Below are positions 10,140-21,415 of a stretch of 64,000 nt of DNA, in pieces. The position numbers and the translations under genes were made by a program. Source of the DNA: Riptortus pedestris (lineage: Eukaryota; Arthropoda; Insecta; Hemiptera; Alydidae); the NCBI GenBank assembly GCA_019009955.1, contig CM032233.1:97716001-97780000 (forward strand), read 5' to 3'. The notes beneath the pieces are model-generated. The model did not search any database. It saw nothing but the letters and a program-made list of their open reading frames with translations, and was not told where the DNA came from. Positions within the stretch are counted from its first letter, which is position 1. Every line of letters begins with the position of its first letter.

Positions 10140-10822
10140 TGTTACGTTTTTATTACCAAAACCAGTAATAAACGTTTTTAATAAGAGTTCTTTTGGATTG
10201 CAAAATTAAATACTCGCAAGTTTCACAGTTTTTATCACTGCAAAATTTATTTCACAATGCACAATAAACTGGTGATTATTCTTAATTACTACTCACAGTA
10301 TTCACTGATAGCGTTTACTGTTCTTCAATGGAGTCACAGTTCCAATAATTCACTGAAATTCACAGAAAGACGCGCACTGCACCTGTCCTTTGCTTCGCGG
10401 GCACTGCACTGTCTTCATACTTCGCGGCATTGCACTGTCCTTTACTTCGCGGCACTGCACTGTACCTTTACTTCGCGGCACTGCACTGTCATAAACACGG
10501 CACTAAACTGTTACTTACAGTCACGGCACAACACTGTTCTTCTTATAAAAACACTTTACCGCACTGTACTAAGTCGCACTGTAGCACTGATGTGAACATC
10601 AAGACATGTGAGAATAAAACTGACTGGCTCGCAGCTGGCCGCTCTTTATAGGTTGTCGGCATACATCAAAGGGGAATTGTCTCGTTCATTCGAGGGTGGG
10701 CTAGAAGAGTCTATATAGGCTAGAACTTTCCTGTCGGCTGTTTTGATCTACGTCACACTTTCCAAATACGTGACTCTCTCTCTCTCTCTGAAGGATTATT
10801 CATCTATTTAATTTTCGCAACA
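10140..10822 (+). mobile_element. Solo LTR, 683 bp
   Basis: The sister copy at 23.88 kb reads straight through the point where this copy is interrupted, so the insertion borders are visible. The insert starts TGTTACG and ends CGCAACA, giving TG...CA ends with 6 of 7 inverted matches. The flanks are ATAA (10136-10139) and ATAC (10823-10826); the empty site has ATAC, so a 4-bp duplication with one change fits. Inside are a GC-rich minisatellite, TATAAAAAC near 10545 and an AATAAA near 10614, which suggests plus orientation. No internal retroelement sequence is attached. Confidence 0.75.
10371..10590 (+). repeat. Minisatellite within the solo LTR
   Basis: About eight imperfect repeats of a roughly 27-bp unit (core GGCACTGCACTGTCCTTTAC then TTCGC) that decays toward the right into CGGCACAACACTG and CGCACTGTAGCACTG. 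The GC content is well above its surroundings. Confidence 0.75.
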
Positions 10823-11677
10823 ATACAAACGACAATAAGAAACCGCCCTACCGGAAAAGTCTGATATCTGCCAACCTCTTACCGGAAAGAAAAACAATTA
10901 TTTAAATATATAACAATAAAACATATTAATTATATTGAAAACTATTTACTATATTTAGTACTATAATGTATAAAGAATCAGAATAATATTTATCTAAATC
11001 AATCAACTTTTAGATGTCCAAGAACATAACACGGGGTGAGGGCACCAGAACATATTTTCGTTTATCTCGTATAGTAAACATCTCCTGAAAACAATATTTG
11101 GTGTTTAAGCTTCGAATAAAGCGATTTATTACATGACAGAGTATTGTATGTAACATGAGTAGAAGTTGGGGTTTGCTGAAGGCTAAAAACTGAAGATTGC
11201 ATATATGTCGATTATTATCTAAGATAGAATAAAAAGTCCGTCACCCAGGGGCTGCGTAAACTAAGCAGATTTCCCACGTGAAGTTTTTCAAAATAGAAAA
11301 ATTTCACGAGAGGCGAGCGGTCAAGGAAACGGCCAAACTAGCTTTTGGCGGGAAAGTAACTCTCGTCCGTTAGGCGCCCAGATTTAATAAAAATGCAAAT
11401 ATCTCGGTTAATATTCAAGATAATAATAACATAATAAATGTATATAACAATATTTATAGTAAATTTAATTTGCAATAAGATTGATTCTGTAAAAGTTTTC
11501 GATCCGACGTATAGTAACGGAGATATTTCGAATTTTCGAAAATCCTCCCCTCTAACCCCCCCTCACACTGGTCCGATTTCAGCCGTTAGCAAACTTGATC
11601 TTTCTTTTTACATAAAACGACTATATATCGAGTTTGGTAACGATTAAACAAAAATTGCGAGCGCTATAGCGGTAACA

Positions 11678-11731
<54 letters not shown>

Positions 11732-12116
11732 TACAGTTTTGAACGGACCTCATTTTCGTCATCTACTAGGAAGTATCGATGGACATTTGAAAATCAATTT
11801 CGAAAATTCCGTCATAAGTACAACCTCAATAGCTGATTTCCCTGAAGGGAAATCTGCTAAAATTAATGTATATAAAAATAGATATAGTACATTTAATTTG
11901 CAATATGATTGGTACCATAACATGTTTCGAAATAACGCACAATAAGAGAGATATAACATTTTTTCAAAAATCCCCTCCTTAAACCTCCCCCCTCCCTCCC
12001 ACAAGTGCGATTTCAGCCATTGACGAACTCGATCTATCATTTTACATAAAACGTTTAAATATCGAGTTTGGTAAAGATTGAACCAAAATTGCGACTGTTA
12101 GAACGTTAACAGACAA

Positions 12117-12194
<78 letters not shown>

Positions 12195-12318
12195 TTCTAC
12201 GGACCTCATTTTTGTCATCTCTTGGCAGGGTCGGTGTACATTTTAAGAAACGTTTAAAAAATCTCGTCATGAGTTCAGTGTCAATAGCCGATTTTCCTTC
12301 AGAAAAATCTTATAAAAG
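10823..12318 (+). repeat. Family 1 units
   Basis: Continues the segment interrupted by the solo LTR (CCCTACCGGAAAAGTCTG, shared with 23.89 kb). Then come a TCCGTCACCCAGGGGCTGCG block at 11234, a full unit at 11390-11870 with TA tract 11681-11719, and a second unit at 11870-12310 with a (TA)n(TG)n tract at 12118-12188. No gene. Confidence 0.65.
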
Positions 12319-12332
12319 AAAAATATACTTAC

Positions 12333-12641
12333 TGGACTCCAGATGCTTGACTCAACTCCTTCTGCAAAAACAGAAGGGCCTTGCAGCAGTAATCCGGGAC
12401 TTGAGGTAGCGAGGAAGCTGATGATTGGGCTAGTGTTTGCCTGTCTTCAAGGGTGAGGTTTTTTTCGAAAGCTGTAACTAACTCCTCTTCCAGACTTTTT
12501 CCATCGAGATTAGTTTGATCTACTCGATTCATATCATTGTCTAGAGACGTCACCTTATGGGCTGGACATGCTTCTGTACTCAACATTACAGCCGCTCCCT
12601 CATCATGTATCAGTGGCGACCCCTCACCTTTATTACTGGAT
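12333..12641 (-). CDS. Exon-like ORF carried by a duplicated segment, copy 2
   Basis: Minus-strand open reading of 309 nt (103 codons). A T-rich tract ending in TTTTCATGTAAACAG precedes it (AG at 12642-12643) and a GTAAGT donor follows (12332-12327). Entry and exit are both phase 2, so the exon is symmetric. The peptide starts SSNKGEGSPLIHDEGAAVML, is hydrophilic and acidic in the middle (GKSLEEELVTAFEKNLTLED), and ends near KELSQASG. The frame is also open upstream into a hydrophobic stretch (AIYLIFVIGSSIVYF), but that coincides with the pyrimidine tract and lacks an ATG. I do not recognise it. The near-identical copy at 22357-22665 suggests either a recently duplicated host exon or one captured by a transposon. 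Confidence 0.45.
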
Positions 12642-13500
12642 CTGTTTACATGAAAATAAACTATTGAAGAACCAATGACGAATATTAAATAAATGGCCGT
12701 CACACAGGGGCTGCATAAGCTAAACAGATTTCCCACATGCAGTTACAACTCACACTTGATCTCACCTCACATATATTTTATATTTCTAAATGAAAAACCG
12801 ATAAGTGGTAGAGATTTATTGTAGACTGTAAACTAAAAAGTCCGTAACGACGGGCTGCGTAAACTAAGCAGATTTCCTATGTGAAGTTTAGCAATAGAGA
12901 AATCTGGATGCTGGTAACACAACACCACCATAAGTAAATACAAACGGTAATGAGAAGTCTTTCAGTTAATTTTAATAAACTCCCAACTGAAACGGCTTCT
13001 GAATAGTCTTCAAATACATTTTTCGAAACTCGCGTCATGAGTACGACCCCAATAGCGGAATTCGGATGACCAGAACGTATTTGCATAAATCTCACAAAGT
13101 AACGAAGGTTAGGTAAGGTTAGAAACGACAGGTCAGGTTAGAAGCTTCCGCCAGAGCCGAGACTTACGAAAACTGCCGAACTAACTCGAACAACACCCGA
13201 CCACAGACTTCATAAAATGCAAAAATCTCGGTTAATTTTCAAGATAGGGAATAAGTGTATATAACAGTACTTATAGTAAATTTAATTTGAAATAAGATTG
13301 GTTCTATACAATTGTTCGATCCGATACATAATAACGGAGATATTTCGAAAATCCCCCCCTCTAAACCCCCCCCCTCCCACTGGTACGACTTCAGCTATTA
13401 ACGAACTTGATCTGTCTTTTTACATAAAACGGTTAAATATCGAGTTTGGTAACTATCAAACAAAAATTGCGAGCAGATATATAGCGGTAACAGACAAATA

Positions 13501-13548
<48 letters not shown>

Positions 13549-13999
13549 CAGTTTTGAAACAGGACCTCATTTTCGTCATCTACTAGGAAGTATCGATGGA
13601 CATTTGAAAATCAATTTTCGAAAATTCCGTCATAAGTACAACCTCAATAAGCTGATTTCCCTGAAGGGAAATCTGGCTAAAAATAATTAATGTATATAAA
13701 AATAGATATAGTACATTTAATTTGCAATATGATTGGTACCATAACATGTTTCGAAATGACGCACAATAAGAGAGATATAACATTTTTTCAAAAATCCCCT
13801 CCTTAAAACCTCCCCCCTCCCTCCCACAAGTGGCGATTTCGCCATTGACGAACTCGATCTATCATTTTACATAAAACGTTTAAAATATCGAGTTGGTTAA
13901 AGAATTGAACCAAAATTGCGACTGTTAGAACGTTAACAGAAAAAAATATAAATATATAACTATATATATATATATATATATCATATGTTGTGTGTGTGT

Positions 14000-14039
<40 letters not shown>

Positions 14040-14182
14040 TACGGACCTCATTTTTGTCATCTCTTGGCAGGGTCGGTGTACATTTTAAGAAACGATTTAA
14101 AAAATTCTCGTCCATGAGTTCAGTGTCAATAGCCGATATTTTCCTTCAAAAAAATCTTATAAAAGAAAAATATTACCATTAC
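12642..14182 (+). repeat. Family 1 units, second array
   Basis: From the exon segment this passes the CCGTAACGACGGGCTGCGT block (12842), a short tail piece, and units at 13211-13690 (TA tract 13498-13546) and 13690-14150 ((TA)n(TG)n at 13960-14036). This pair is collinear with 11390-12310. From about 13550 on, single-base insertions relative to that pair become frequent. Confidence 0.65.
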
Positions 14183-14510
14183 TGGACACCAGATGCTTGA
14201 CTCAACACCTTCCTGCAAAAAACAGAAGGGACTTGCAGCAGTTAATCCGGGACTTGAGGTAGCAAGGAAGATGATGATTGGGATAGTGTTTTGCCTGTCT
14301 TCAAGGGTGGAGGTTTTTTTTTCGAAAAGCTGTAAACTAACTTCCTCTTCCAGACTTTTTCCATCGAGATTAGTTTGATCTACTCGATTCATATTCATTG
14401 TCTAGAGACGTCCAACCTTATGGGCTGGGACATGCTTCTGTACTCAACAATTTACAGCCGATCCCTCATCCATGTATCTGTGGCTAACCCATCACCTTTA
14501 TTACTAGGAT
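14183..14510 (-). pseudogene. Exon copy 3, disrupted by insertions
   Basis: Clearly the same exon as 12333-12641, but 328 nt instead of 309, by scattered single-base insertions across its length. The donor reads GTAATG instead of GTAAGT. The reading frame is lost many times. The pattern (insertions, few substitutions) may reflect sequence error rather than decay. Confidence 0.6.
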
Positions 14511-15169
14511 CTGTTTACATGAAAATAAACTATATGAAGAACCAATGACGAATATTAAATAAATGGCCGTAACAACAGGGGCTGCATAGAAGCTAAACAG
14601 ATTTTTCCCAATTGCAGTTACAACTTTCACACTTGAATCTCATCCTCAACATATTATTTATATTTCTAAATGAAAAACCGATAAGTGGTTAGAGATTTAT
14701 TGTAGGACTGTAAAACTAAAAAAGTCCGTCACGACGGGCTGGCGTAAACTAAAGCAGATTTCCTATGTGAAGTTTAGAAATAGAGAAAATCTGGATGCTT
14801 GGTAACACAACACACCACCATAAGTAAATACAAAAACGGTAATGAGAAGTCCTTTCAGTTAATTTTTTAATAAACTCCACAAACTGAAACGGCTTCTGAA
14901 TTGTCTTCAAATACATTTTTCGAAACTCGCGTCATGAGTACGACCCCAATAGCTGATTTCGCTTAAGGGAAATCTGCTAAAAGTACGTAAAAACTAGTTT
15001 AATACTAGAGTTAAAGAAAAAATGGACGTAGAACGACAATTGTAGACTATTCATTGTTTAACAAGATTGGTACAATAACACTTTATGATCTGTCTCATGA
15101 CAACGAGATATTATGAATTTTGGAACCCCCCCCCCCTTGAAACCCCTACTATTCCAGCTCCGAGTTCAG
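14511..15169 (+). repeat. Family 1 segment ending at the non-LTR insertion
   Basis: Continues copy 3 through the GTCACGACGGGCTGGCGT block, ACTCCACAAACTGAAACGG and the tail at 14900-15000, then a diverged poly-C unit to CTCCGAGTTCAG (15158-15169). In the sister at 23.28 kb this is followed by CCAATAGCAAATAGG; here the retrotransposon begins instead. Confidence 0.65.
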
Positions 15170-15327
15170 TCTCGGTCTGGTTCCCAGCCGGAGAGGTGCT
15201 GTTGAGCTCCCGCTTGTCATTCCTTCCTCGTGAGTAAACTGCATGTCTTTGTATAACTAACAAAACTAACCGTCCCATCACTTCCTTAAATCTAACCGTC
15301 AATATACTTTAATTTAAAAAAAAATAA

Positions 15328-15374
<47 letters not shown>

Positions 15375-15381
<7 letters not shown>

Positions 15382-16931
15382 ACAAGAAAAGGAAGTTGGA
15401 CTTTCAAACGGAACCTCCCGATGTTCCCGGCTACCCAGAGCTTCTGCACACGAAGCGCATTAGCAGGAAAAGCCCTGATCCTTCTTTCTTTTTTTCTGGG
15501 GGCACTACTGCTTACCTAAGCCCCGTTTCTTTCGTCCCCAAGTACCTGGTTGTTTCCAGGAGGGGAGAAGGCGACCTTAAAAGGTTATCACCCTTCTTAT
15601 TATACAGAGATTTAAAGAAGGTAGTAGGGGAGTGCAGGAGCCTGAAGAAGCTGAGAGATGGTACCATTTTGATTGAAACTAAAGAACCTTTACAATCAAA
15701 TAAACTATTAGAATGCAAATCTCTTTTCGGCGTCGATATAGACGTTACCCCCCATAAAAGTTTAAATTCTTCGAAGGGGACAATAACATGGTTCGATCTG
15801 GAGTATGAAACTGTCGAGAACATTCAAAAAGAACTAGAAGGGCAGGGAGTAACCCACGTTGAGAGAATTTCATATTACCGGAACGGTAACGTACACCTCA
15901 CTAACAAATATATTCTGACTTTTAGGAGCCCCTTGCCCCCCAAGGAAATTAGAGTAGCCTATAGAATCCTACCGGTCGAACTCTATGTCACGCCTCCACT
16001 TCGCTGCAACAAATGTTTTTTCTTTGGGCATACTGCGAAACGCTGTAACAAGCAAGCAGTGTGCAGGAGCTGTAGCGAAGCGAGGCACGAGGGCCAATGC
16101 TCGAAACCAGCTAAATGCAACGTGTGTAAGGGACCTCACCCGTCTTGGTATCGGCAGTGCCCTAAATACCAGGAAGAATACGAAATAGCAAAATTAATAG
16201 CTAAGAGTAAAATTCCGTATCACCAGGCGAGAACAATTTATCTTAATTCCTTTCCTCGAGCAACAAAGAGTTCCTACTCCGAAGTGGCAAGAGATAAGAG
16301 TTATAATACTGTTTGTACTCAGACAGATTTAACCCATCTTATAAACAATGAGGGAGAGGAGGGGAAGGCGCTGGGCTCTATGGGAGACGACGGTGCCCGA
16401 GGCCTCCCGACCTTGCCCGAGCCATCCCTACCTCCTAGCAGGGTCGAGGATGCTCGTAGCGAGCCGAGAGTAACCGAGGATGCCCCTCTCCCCAGTGACC
16501 TGCCTCTATCTATCCCCCCTCCTTCCACCCAACCCCAACATCCAAGCAGCGAGCTGATTGCTCCTGATAACAGCCAGCCTGCTCCCACCTCCACCGCGCT
16601 GCCTGTGCCCGCAGCTGAGAGTATCTCTAAAACTACATCTAATCCTATGCAACCTTCCGCTAATCCCTCCGTCCCTTTAACTCCCTCATCTAAATCCTTA
16701 CCCCAGCGAGCTGCCAGTCAAAGATTCTCTTCTATCCCTCGCCGCCTCTCCTATGATAAACCCGTAACCCCCCCACTGCCCCTCTCCTCCTCCCTACCTG
16801 GCGTTTCCCTTACTCCATCCCACCTACCCCCTAGCGATGCTACCGCCCCAAAAAATATAATGAATAAAACAATAATTGAGCAGCCTTCAGGTGGAATGAA
16901 GACCAGAGCCACCTCTAAGGGAAAAAAGTAA
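15375..16931 (+). CDS. ORF1 (Gag-like) protein with triple CCHC knuckles
   Basis: Intact 518-residue ORF starting at the ATG directly after the A-tract (MANKKRKLDF), with a basic nuclear-localisation-like start. Residues about 60-200 form the folded N-terminal region typical of I/Jockey ORF1 proteins. Residues about 211-262 hold three knuckles: CNKCFFFGHTAKRC, CRSCSEARHEGQC and CNVCKGPHPSWYRQC. Residues about 320-505 are Pro/Ser/Thr-rich low complexity, and the end is basic (TRATSKGKK). The protein is expected to bind element RNA in the particle. The third knuckle has irregular spacing (C-x2-C-x3-H-x6-C), usual for arthropod members. The frame has no disruption, in contrast with ORF2. Confidence 0.9.
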
Positions 16932-17707
16932 TAAAATTTTCGTATTGTGGTACTAATTCAGTGGGGAATAACTTCAGCAAAATACAGTAAAATTATACAT
17001 CCTATGACAACCAATAATGATTTAACGGGTAACACGGCGGCCCATTTCAGTACACCATATAAACTAATTCCTTACTTCTTTATTATGGTATTTCTATGAA
17101 TTGTGGCCTCTCAACTACACTCAGGGGCATCAATCACCAGCGCTTTGTATCTTTCTTTTGGGTCCAGCAGTTTTCGTACCTGTCTATGTTACCACTAGTA
17201 ACATATAATACAATGCTGGCAACCAATGGTTCATCTAGTCAACCTTCGAGTGGGGAATCGCAGGCACACCACCTTTCTTCCTCCTCCTACTCGAGAGGCT
17301 CTAGGTATAGCAATATCTTCTGTGCATTATACCCAAGCTACTTAAGTCATCTTGGTATCACAGGCCTTACTTATTGGAGAAGTCATGTATACTTTCTTCT
17401 CCCACTATCCTAACCTGCCTATTAGTTTTATTGTTATTTTTATTTGTACACACTACTTCATTGTCTGTAGCCTCAGTTTACGATGTAGGCTCGAATTTTA
17501 TTTTATATACTGCGAACTTTCTGAGTTCCAGACTATGTAATATTCTCAAATCATTTTTACTTCTTTGATCTCATTTGTGTTCATTATTCTACTATGTGTA
17601 CCTGTTATTCACGTTATTATCATTTCGTATATTAGTTTTAGTTCCATAATTTGTACTCTTGACTCTAATTAGAAGCTTCTTTCAATTTATATATTCCCTA
17701 TACACTA
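16932..17707 (+). other. Long spacer between ORF1 and ORF2
   Basis: 776 nt separate the ORF1 stop from the ORF2 ATG; ORFs in such elements usually overlap or nearly touch. The spacer has short T-rich hydrophobic ORFs (17096-17413, 17374-17568) that look like chance. No sign of a third conserved ORF or of another inserted element with clear ends. Confidence 0.5.
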
Positions 17708-20700
17708 ATGGCCCATAGTTGTGATCTGACTGTCAACAAATGCATTATTCAGTGGAATTGTAATGGGGCTGAAGCTCATCTAGATGACATCCTCACCCTA
17801 ATTGAGCGATACCACCCAATTTGCCTATGCCTGCAGGAAACCCACTTCAAACCGGAAAAAGATCTTGAGCTCGATGACTTCGAATTCTTCCGACTGGATG
17901 ACACTTCGAAGGGCAGAGCCTGCGGAGGAGTATGCATCGCGGTCCAGACCACAGTTCCGGCCGAAGCCCTGGTTTTAAGAACTAGTCTCTGGGCGGTTGC
18001 AGTCAAGATCCTGATCCCGTATCCTGTCCACATCTGCAATGTTTACCTGAGACCAGGAGAGGCTATTGACAGGGAGAACGTCCGTGAGCTTTTGAGGCAA
18101 ATCCCCTCACCTAGAATCGTCATGGGAGACGTGAATGCTCTCTCAGAAGCCTGGGGTGCTCACAAAAACGATCATCGGGGCAACATGCTGACTGAACTTC
18201 TCCACGATGAAGAATTATGCGTTCTTAATACAGGCGAGCCAACACATTTCAGTGTAGCACATGGTTCCTTCTCCAACATCGACATAACTGCCTGCTCCGC
18301 TTCCATCCTCCCGAAGACCTCGTGGTACGTCTCTGACGACCTCTACAATAGTGATCATTTTCCCATCTTTGTATATCTCGAAACTTCCCATGATCGAAGG
18401 CCAGCTGCCATGCGTAGGTGGCAACTTCAGAAGGCCGACTGGAGCAACTACAGCAGATTAGCCACGCCTGACGAATGGCACCCATCCGACGTAGACCAGA
18501 ACTGCCGGAACCTCACAAAGACAATAATTGACGCTGCTGTAAAGTCAATTCCTTACTCATGCAACAAGATTAAAAGGAAAGCTGTCCCCTGGTTTAACGA
18601 ATCATGCAAGGAAGCGATACGCCGCAGAAGAAGAGCCTTCAGAAAATTCAGGAGGAATATGACAACAAGCAACCTCATTGAATTTAAGAAAGCACGAGCT
18701 CAAGCACGAAGGATTTTTGCCGAGAGTAAAGCTGAACACTGGCAAACCTTCGTATCTGAACTCAAAAAGACCACCACATCGGCTGAAGTGTGGAGGAAAA
18801 TCAGGTCTCTAAAAGGTGAAATCAGAAGCAGCCGATATATTTGTCTATTAATGGGAACTAACACCGATCCTCAGAAGGTTGGGGAAGAATTTGCGAAGAC
18901 CTTCATCGTCAATGATAGTTTCTTCAGTGGCCAATTCCTCCAAACCAAAAGGGAAGAGGAGGCCACGCCTCTTTCTTTTGACTCCGACTTGGATATCCCA
19001 GAGTACAACCTCCCCTTCTCGCGGTGGGAACTTGAATGCTCACTACACCTATTAAAGGGTAATTCGCCAGGCCCAGATGGCATTCACTACGAGATGATTA
19101 AACATCTTCCTCGAGAGGGGATGAGTCGCCTCCTCAAGCTTTACAACCAGGTATGGTCCCAGGGGAGCCTGCCCCAAGATTGGAAGCTATCCTTAATAAT
19201 ACCTATCCCCAAATCCAACGGTCTACGATGGACAATCTTATCATCCTGGAGGCGAGATAAGCCAGTTATCGCCCGATCTCCCTGATCAGCTGTCTAAGCA
19301 AAGTTCTGGAAAGAATGGTGAATCGGCGCCTACTATGGACCCTTGAGAGGCGCGGTCTTCTTCCCTCGGAACAGTCAGCTTTTCGCCGAGGTCGGTCAAC
19401 GATGGACAATCTTATCATCCTGGAGAGCGAGATAAGCCATGCTTTCATCAGAAAACAGTTTGCTGTGGCAGTCTTATTCGACATTCACAAGGCTTTCGAC
19501 TCAGTATGGAGATTCAACATCCTTAAAAACCTAAAGTGCTGGGGATTCAAAGGGAATCTACCAAAATATGTGGCCCAATTCTTGGACAGGAGGACGTTTC
19601 AGATATTAGTGAACGGCCTTAAATCCAATCCGAGAGGTACCGAGTACGGAATTCCTCAAGGAAGCTCACTTAGCAGCACATTATTTCTGATTTCCATCTG
19701 TTCAATAACCAAATGCTTCAATAATAATGTAAAATTTTTTCTATACGCAGATGACCTGCTAATCCTCTGCCGCTCTGAAAGTGTGGATTTTATTCGAAGA
19801 ATCTGCAGGCTTCCATTAACAGTTGCTAGCCTGGTGCGCAGCAACTGGTTTCCGAATCTCACCAAAAAGACCAAGTCCATAATGTCAGCAGACGTAGAGG
19901 TGATTTCGCTTGTCCGAATCTATATATGGACGGCCAACTGATCCAAAACACCGAACAAGCCCGATTTCTAGGTATCACACTTGACAAGCGTCTTAGCTGG
20001 GTGCCACATATCGTCGCACTCAACAACACGTGCTATCGGAGGATGTGTATCCTGACAGTTCTTTGTGGGACATCGTGGGGGGCAGACCGGTCAACACTCC
20101 TTCAAATGTACAATGCTCTCATTTGCTCTAAATTAGATTACGGCAGTCTAGTTTACGGTTCGGCAAGAACGCCTGCCCTCGCTCTTCTCGACGCCGTCCA
20201 CTTTGCAGGCATAAGGATAGCAACTGGAGCCTTCCGGACCACCCCGGTATTCAGTTTGTGTGCTGAGGCTGGAGTGTGCCCACTCCTGTTTCGAAGACAC
20301 CGGCTAGCTGCAAAGTATGTCACCAAAGTTTTCACAAACCCAAACCACCCATGCTTCACATACCTATTCCAGCCAAAGCATGAGAATCTCTATCAGGGTG
20401 CATCGTCTCCAGCACGCTTGCCCTCCGCATGAAGAAGCTTGTGAATGAGGTTAAAGGGAACGCGAGCTATCGCAGTCCAAGAGTCAATTCCTCCCTGGAC
20501 CTTAAAAAGACCTCAGTGCCTTGACTTAACCCAGAAGAGGGACAACCTGGTTGGATCTGAGCTGACCATGAGACTCCAAGACATCCTAGATAGAATCGAA
20601 CAGAAGGAAGTTATATACACCGACGGTTCGAAGATTGAAGGGTCAACAGCCTGCGCCTTCGTTGTCGACAGCGCATCACGCGCCTTCAAGCTAAACCCAT

Positions 20701-21415
20701 TATCTGGGATTTTCTCCGCCGAGCTTTTTTGCTATTTCTGCCGCTTTGTACCGCTCGATGTCGTCTGGAGCTAAAAACATTGTCATATGCACTGACTCAA
20801 GGAGCGCAGTGTCAAGTACCAGGAACATTTTTAGCAACGATCCAGGAGTGTAAAAGTACTACATACACTACGATGCTGCACGAGCTGGGCAAGTCGGTGT
20901 TGTTAATTTGGGTCCCGGGGCACCGAGGGATTCCCGGCAATGAGAGGGCTGACAGAGAAGCTAATCTTGGCCACGCCTTGGCGTCTGTAACACCAATCCC
21001 TCTCACTCAAATGAAAATTGCTACGCCTCTTATAGAAGCCATAAATAGGAGCTGGAATGACTTGTGCGAGGAGTCCGAATGCAGCAAGTTGAAGAAGGTG
21101 AAGAAGGACCTAGCGGCATGGAAGTCTACATCGAGACGCCATCGTGGGGAGGAGGTGCTAATATTGCAGGCTCAGGCATGGACACACAAGATTAAAGAAT
21201 ATCCATCTAATTAAATGGAGAAACGAACAATGGTGTGTTGATTGTCGGAAAAGCCTCTCAGTCAGGCACATCATTGAGGAGTGCAAAAAATACAGAGGGA
21301 TCCTTGCTCACCTCGGTATTCCAAGAAGTCTATGCGAGGCACTGGCCGACGATAGAGCGGTCATCAACAGGATGATTAGGTTCCTAAATCTAACAGGCCT
21401 CTCCAGCCACATATA
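17708..21415 (+). pseudogene. ORF2 (APE endonuclease, RT, RNase H), frame-disrupted
   Basis: The endonuclease domain comes first: WNCNG, LQETHF, MGDVNALSEAWG, SNIDIT and NSDHFPIF carry the expected catalytic positions. RT follows: LKGNSPGPDGIHYEMIK, then LPQDWKLSLIIPIPKS, where the first frame ends at 19283. The next frame (19315-19941) has SEQSAFRRGRSTMDNL, DIHKAFDSVW, GIPQGSSLSS and FLYADDLLILC. Another frame (19926-20432) has the post-palm region with LRIATGAF-like IRIATGAF. RNase H has YTDGSKIEGS (about 20617), SAEL (about 20726), ICTDSRSAVS (about 20779) and WVPGHRGIPGNERADREAN (about 20909), split over frames. The end is CVDCRKSLSVRHIIEEC (about 21240-21290), with a stop near 21415. At least four frame changes make it inactive, although catalytic residues are still readable. 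Confidence 0.85.
19225..19439 (+). repeat. 40-nt templated duplication inside ORF2
   Basis: The sequence 19225-19264 (ACGATGGACAATCTTATCAT onward to AAGCCA) is a near-perfect copy of 19399-19439, one base shorter. It sits where the RT domain should read into the conserved SYRPISLIS region; only the end of that motif (YRPISLIS) follows, out of frame. Confidence 0.85.

Noticed and set aside
10257..10651. Two overlapping ORFs with repeated His/Cys/Leu text
   Set aside because: They are translations of the LTR minisatellite.
16319..16594. Minus-strand 91-residue ORF inside ORF1
   Set aside because: Shadow of the Pro/Ser-rich part of ORF1 on the other strand.
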